In this document: positions 31,999-32,181 of the stretch, piece by piece
Numbering within the stretch: position 1 is the first letter of the stretch
Layout: every line of letters starts with the position of its first letter
Origin: Verrucomicrobia bacterium UBA3214
GTDB lineage: Bacteria > Verrucomicrobiota > Kiritimatiellia > RFP12 > UBA1067
NCBI GenBank assembly: GCA_002363575.1
Contig: DEWI01000169.1
Location: 1-32,181, forward strand
Direction: 5' to 3'
Length of the DNA stretch: 32,181 nucleotides
Made by a program: the position numbers and the translations under genes
Notes under the pieces: generated by a model
Told to the model about the DNA's origin: nothing
Database searches by the model: none
What the model saw: the letters and a program-made list of their open reading frames with translations, nothing else

Positions 31999-32181
31999 CT
32001 AAACTTTGTACCACTCTTGCAGCGAGCATGGGCCGCCGGATTTCTCCTGCGATATCGCCGCGATTCCTTTCATGGCTTCCGCAAAGCCGGCCAATGTGGT
32101 AGTGACGGGTATTCCGGCGGCGATGGCGGCGGAACGGATGCTTACGCTGTCGGAATGGGCAGATTCGTCATCTTCTCTGGT
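31999..32181 (-). CDS. carB: Carbamoyl-phosphate synthase large subunit, C-terminal end
   Basis: Read on the minus strand from the window edge, 60 codons end in TAG at 31999. The sequence includes SVSIRSAAIAAGIPVTTTLA, then GFAEAMKGIAAI and a final SLQEWYKV. This matches the end of the CarB allosteric (MGS-like) domain, where an SIRxAA segment precedes the pyrimidine-nucleotide-binding region, and SLQEW is a common ending. CarB makes carbamoyl phosphate for arginine and pyrimidine synthesis. Most of the gene lies outside the window. No terminator hairpin with a T-run follows it. Confidence 0.9.
   Translation of the reverse strand, partial: TREDDESAHSDSVSIRSAAIAAGIPVTTTLAGFAEAMKGIAAISQEKSGGPCSLQEWYKV

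Overview
The window is a GC-rich, densely packed chromosomal segment from a Gram-negative anaerobe. Lipid A genes (lpxI, the start of lpxB), a TolA/TonB-like protein, outer-membrane lipoproteins and a YdbH/YnbE/YdbL set show a double membrane. A Rex repressor and an anaerobic sulfatase-maturase-type radical SAM enzyme suggest an anaerobic, probably host- or gut-associated lifestyle. A BatD-like protein, an XylR-type (LacI-sensor/AraC) regulator, a DUF721/DciA-like protein and CesT-type type III secretion chaperones together point to the PVC superphylum, most likely Kiritimatiellota or Lentisphaerota. That placement is inferred from gene content, not from a marker gene.

Layout. (1) 1-5930, minus strand: purB, a compact ydbH homologue, a one-gene fusion of ynbE and ydbL, gpmI, lpxI and the first 41 bases of lpxB. 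This reads as one operon from a promoter just upstream of purB, combining purine synthesis, glycolysis, inter-membrane lipid transport and lipid A synthesis. (2) 5984-11680, minus strand: a 1572-residue soluble helical protein followed by two tightly coupled CesT-family chaperones, which looks like a type III secretion effector operon and is the strongest candidate for an undescribed system. (3) 11771-13491, plus strand: rex, probably on a leaderless mRNA starting at GTG, then a radical SAM/SPASM maturase. (4) 13505-16698, minus strand: prfB without a programmed frameshift, a DciA-like gene and an oligopeptide-type solute-binding protein. (5) 16724-18917, minus strand: a secreted fusion of a phosphodiester glycosidase domain and a histidine acid phosphatase domain. 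(6) 18942-22324: an XylR-type regulator divergent from a dehydrogenase plus MFS transporter operon, with a direct-repeat operator candidate between them. (7) 22382-22529: a noncoding array of seven palindromic elements at an exact 22-bp period, between convergent genes. (8) 22585-31607, minus strand: tolA/tonB-like, batD-like fusion, DegT aminotransferase, murD, a LysM lipoprotein with metallothionein-like repeats, ftsW and xseA. (9) 31605-31998: a poorly explained stretch. (10) 31999-32181: the 3' end of carB.

Eight promoters share an extended -10 element of the form AAATATGSTATAAT. At several of them the predicted transcription start falls on or within a few bases of the start codon, so leaderless or near-leaderless mRNAs appear common here. 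No tRNA, rRNA, insertion sequence, integrase or CRISPR array was found. Everything rests on reading the sequence and on memory of the protein families; no database search was run.
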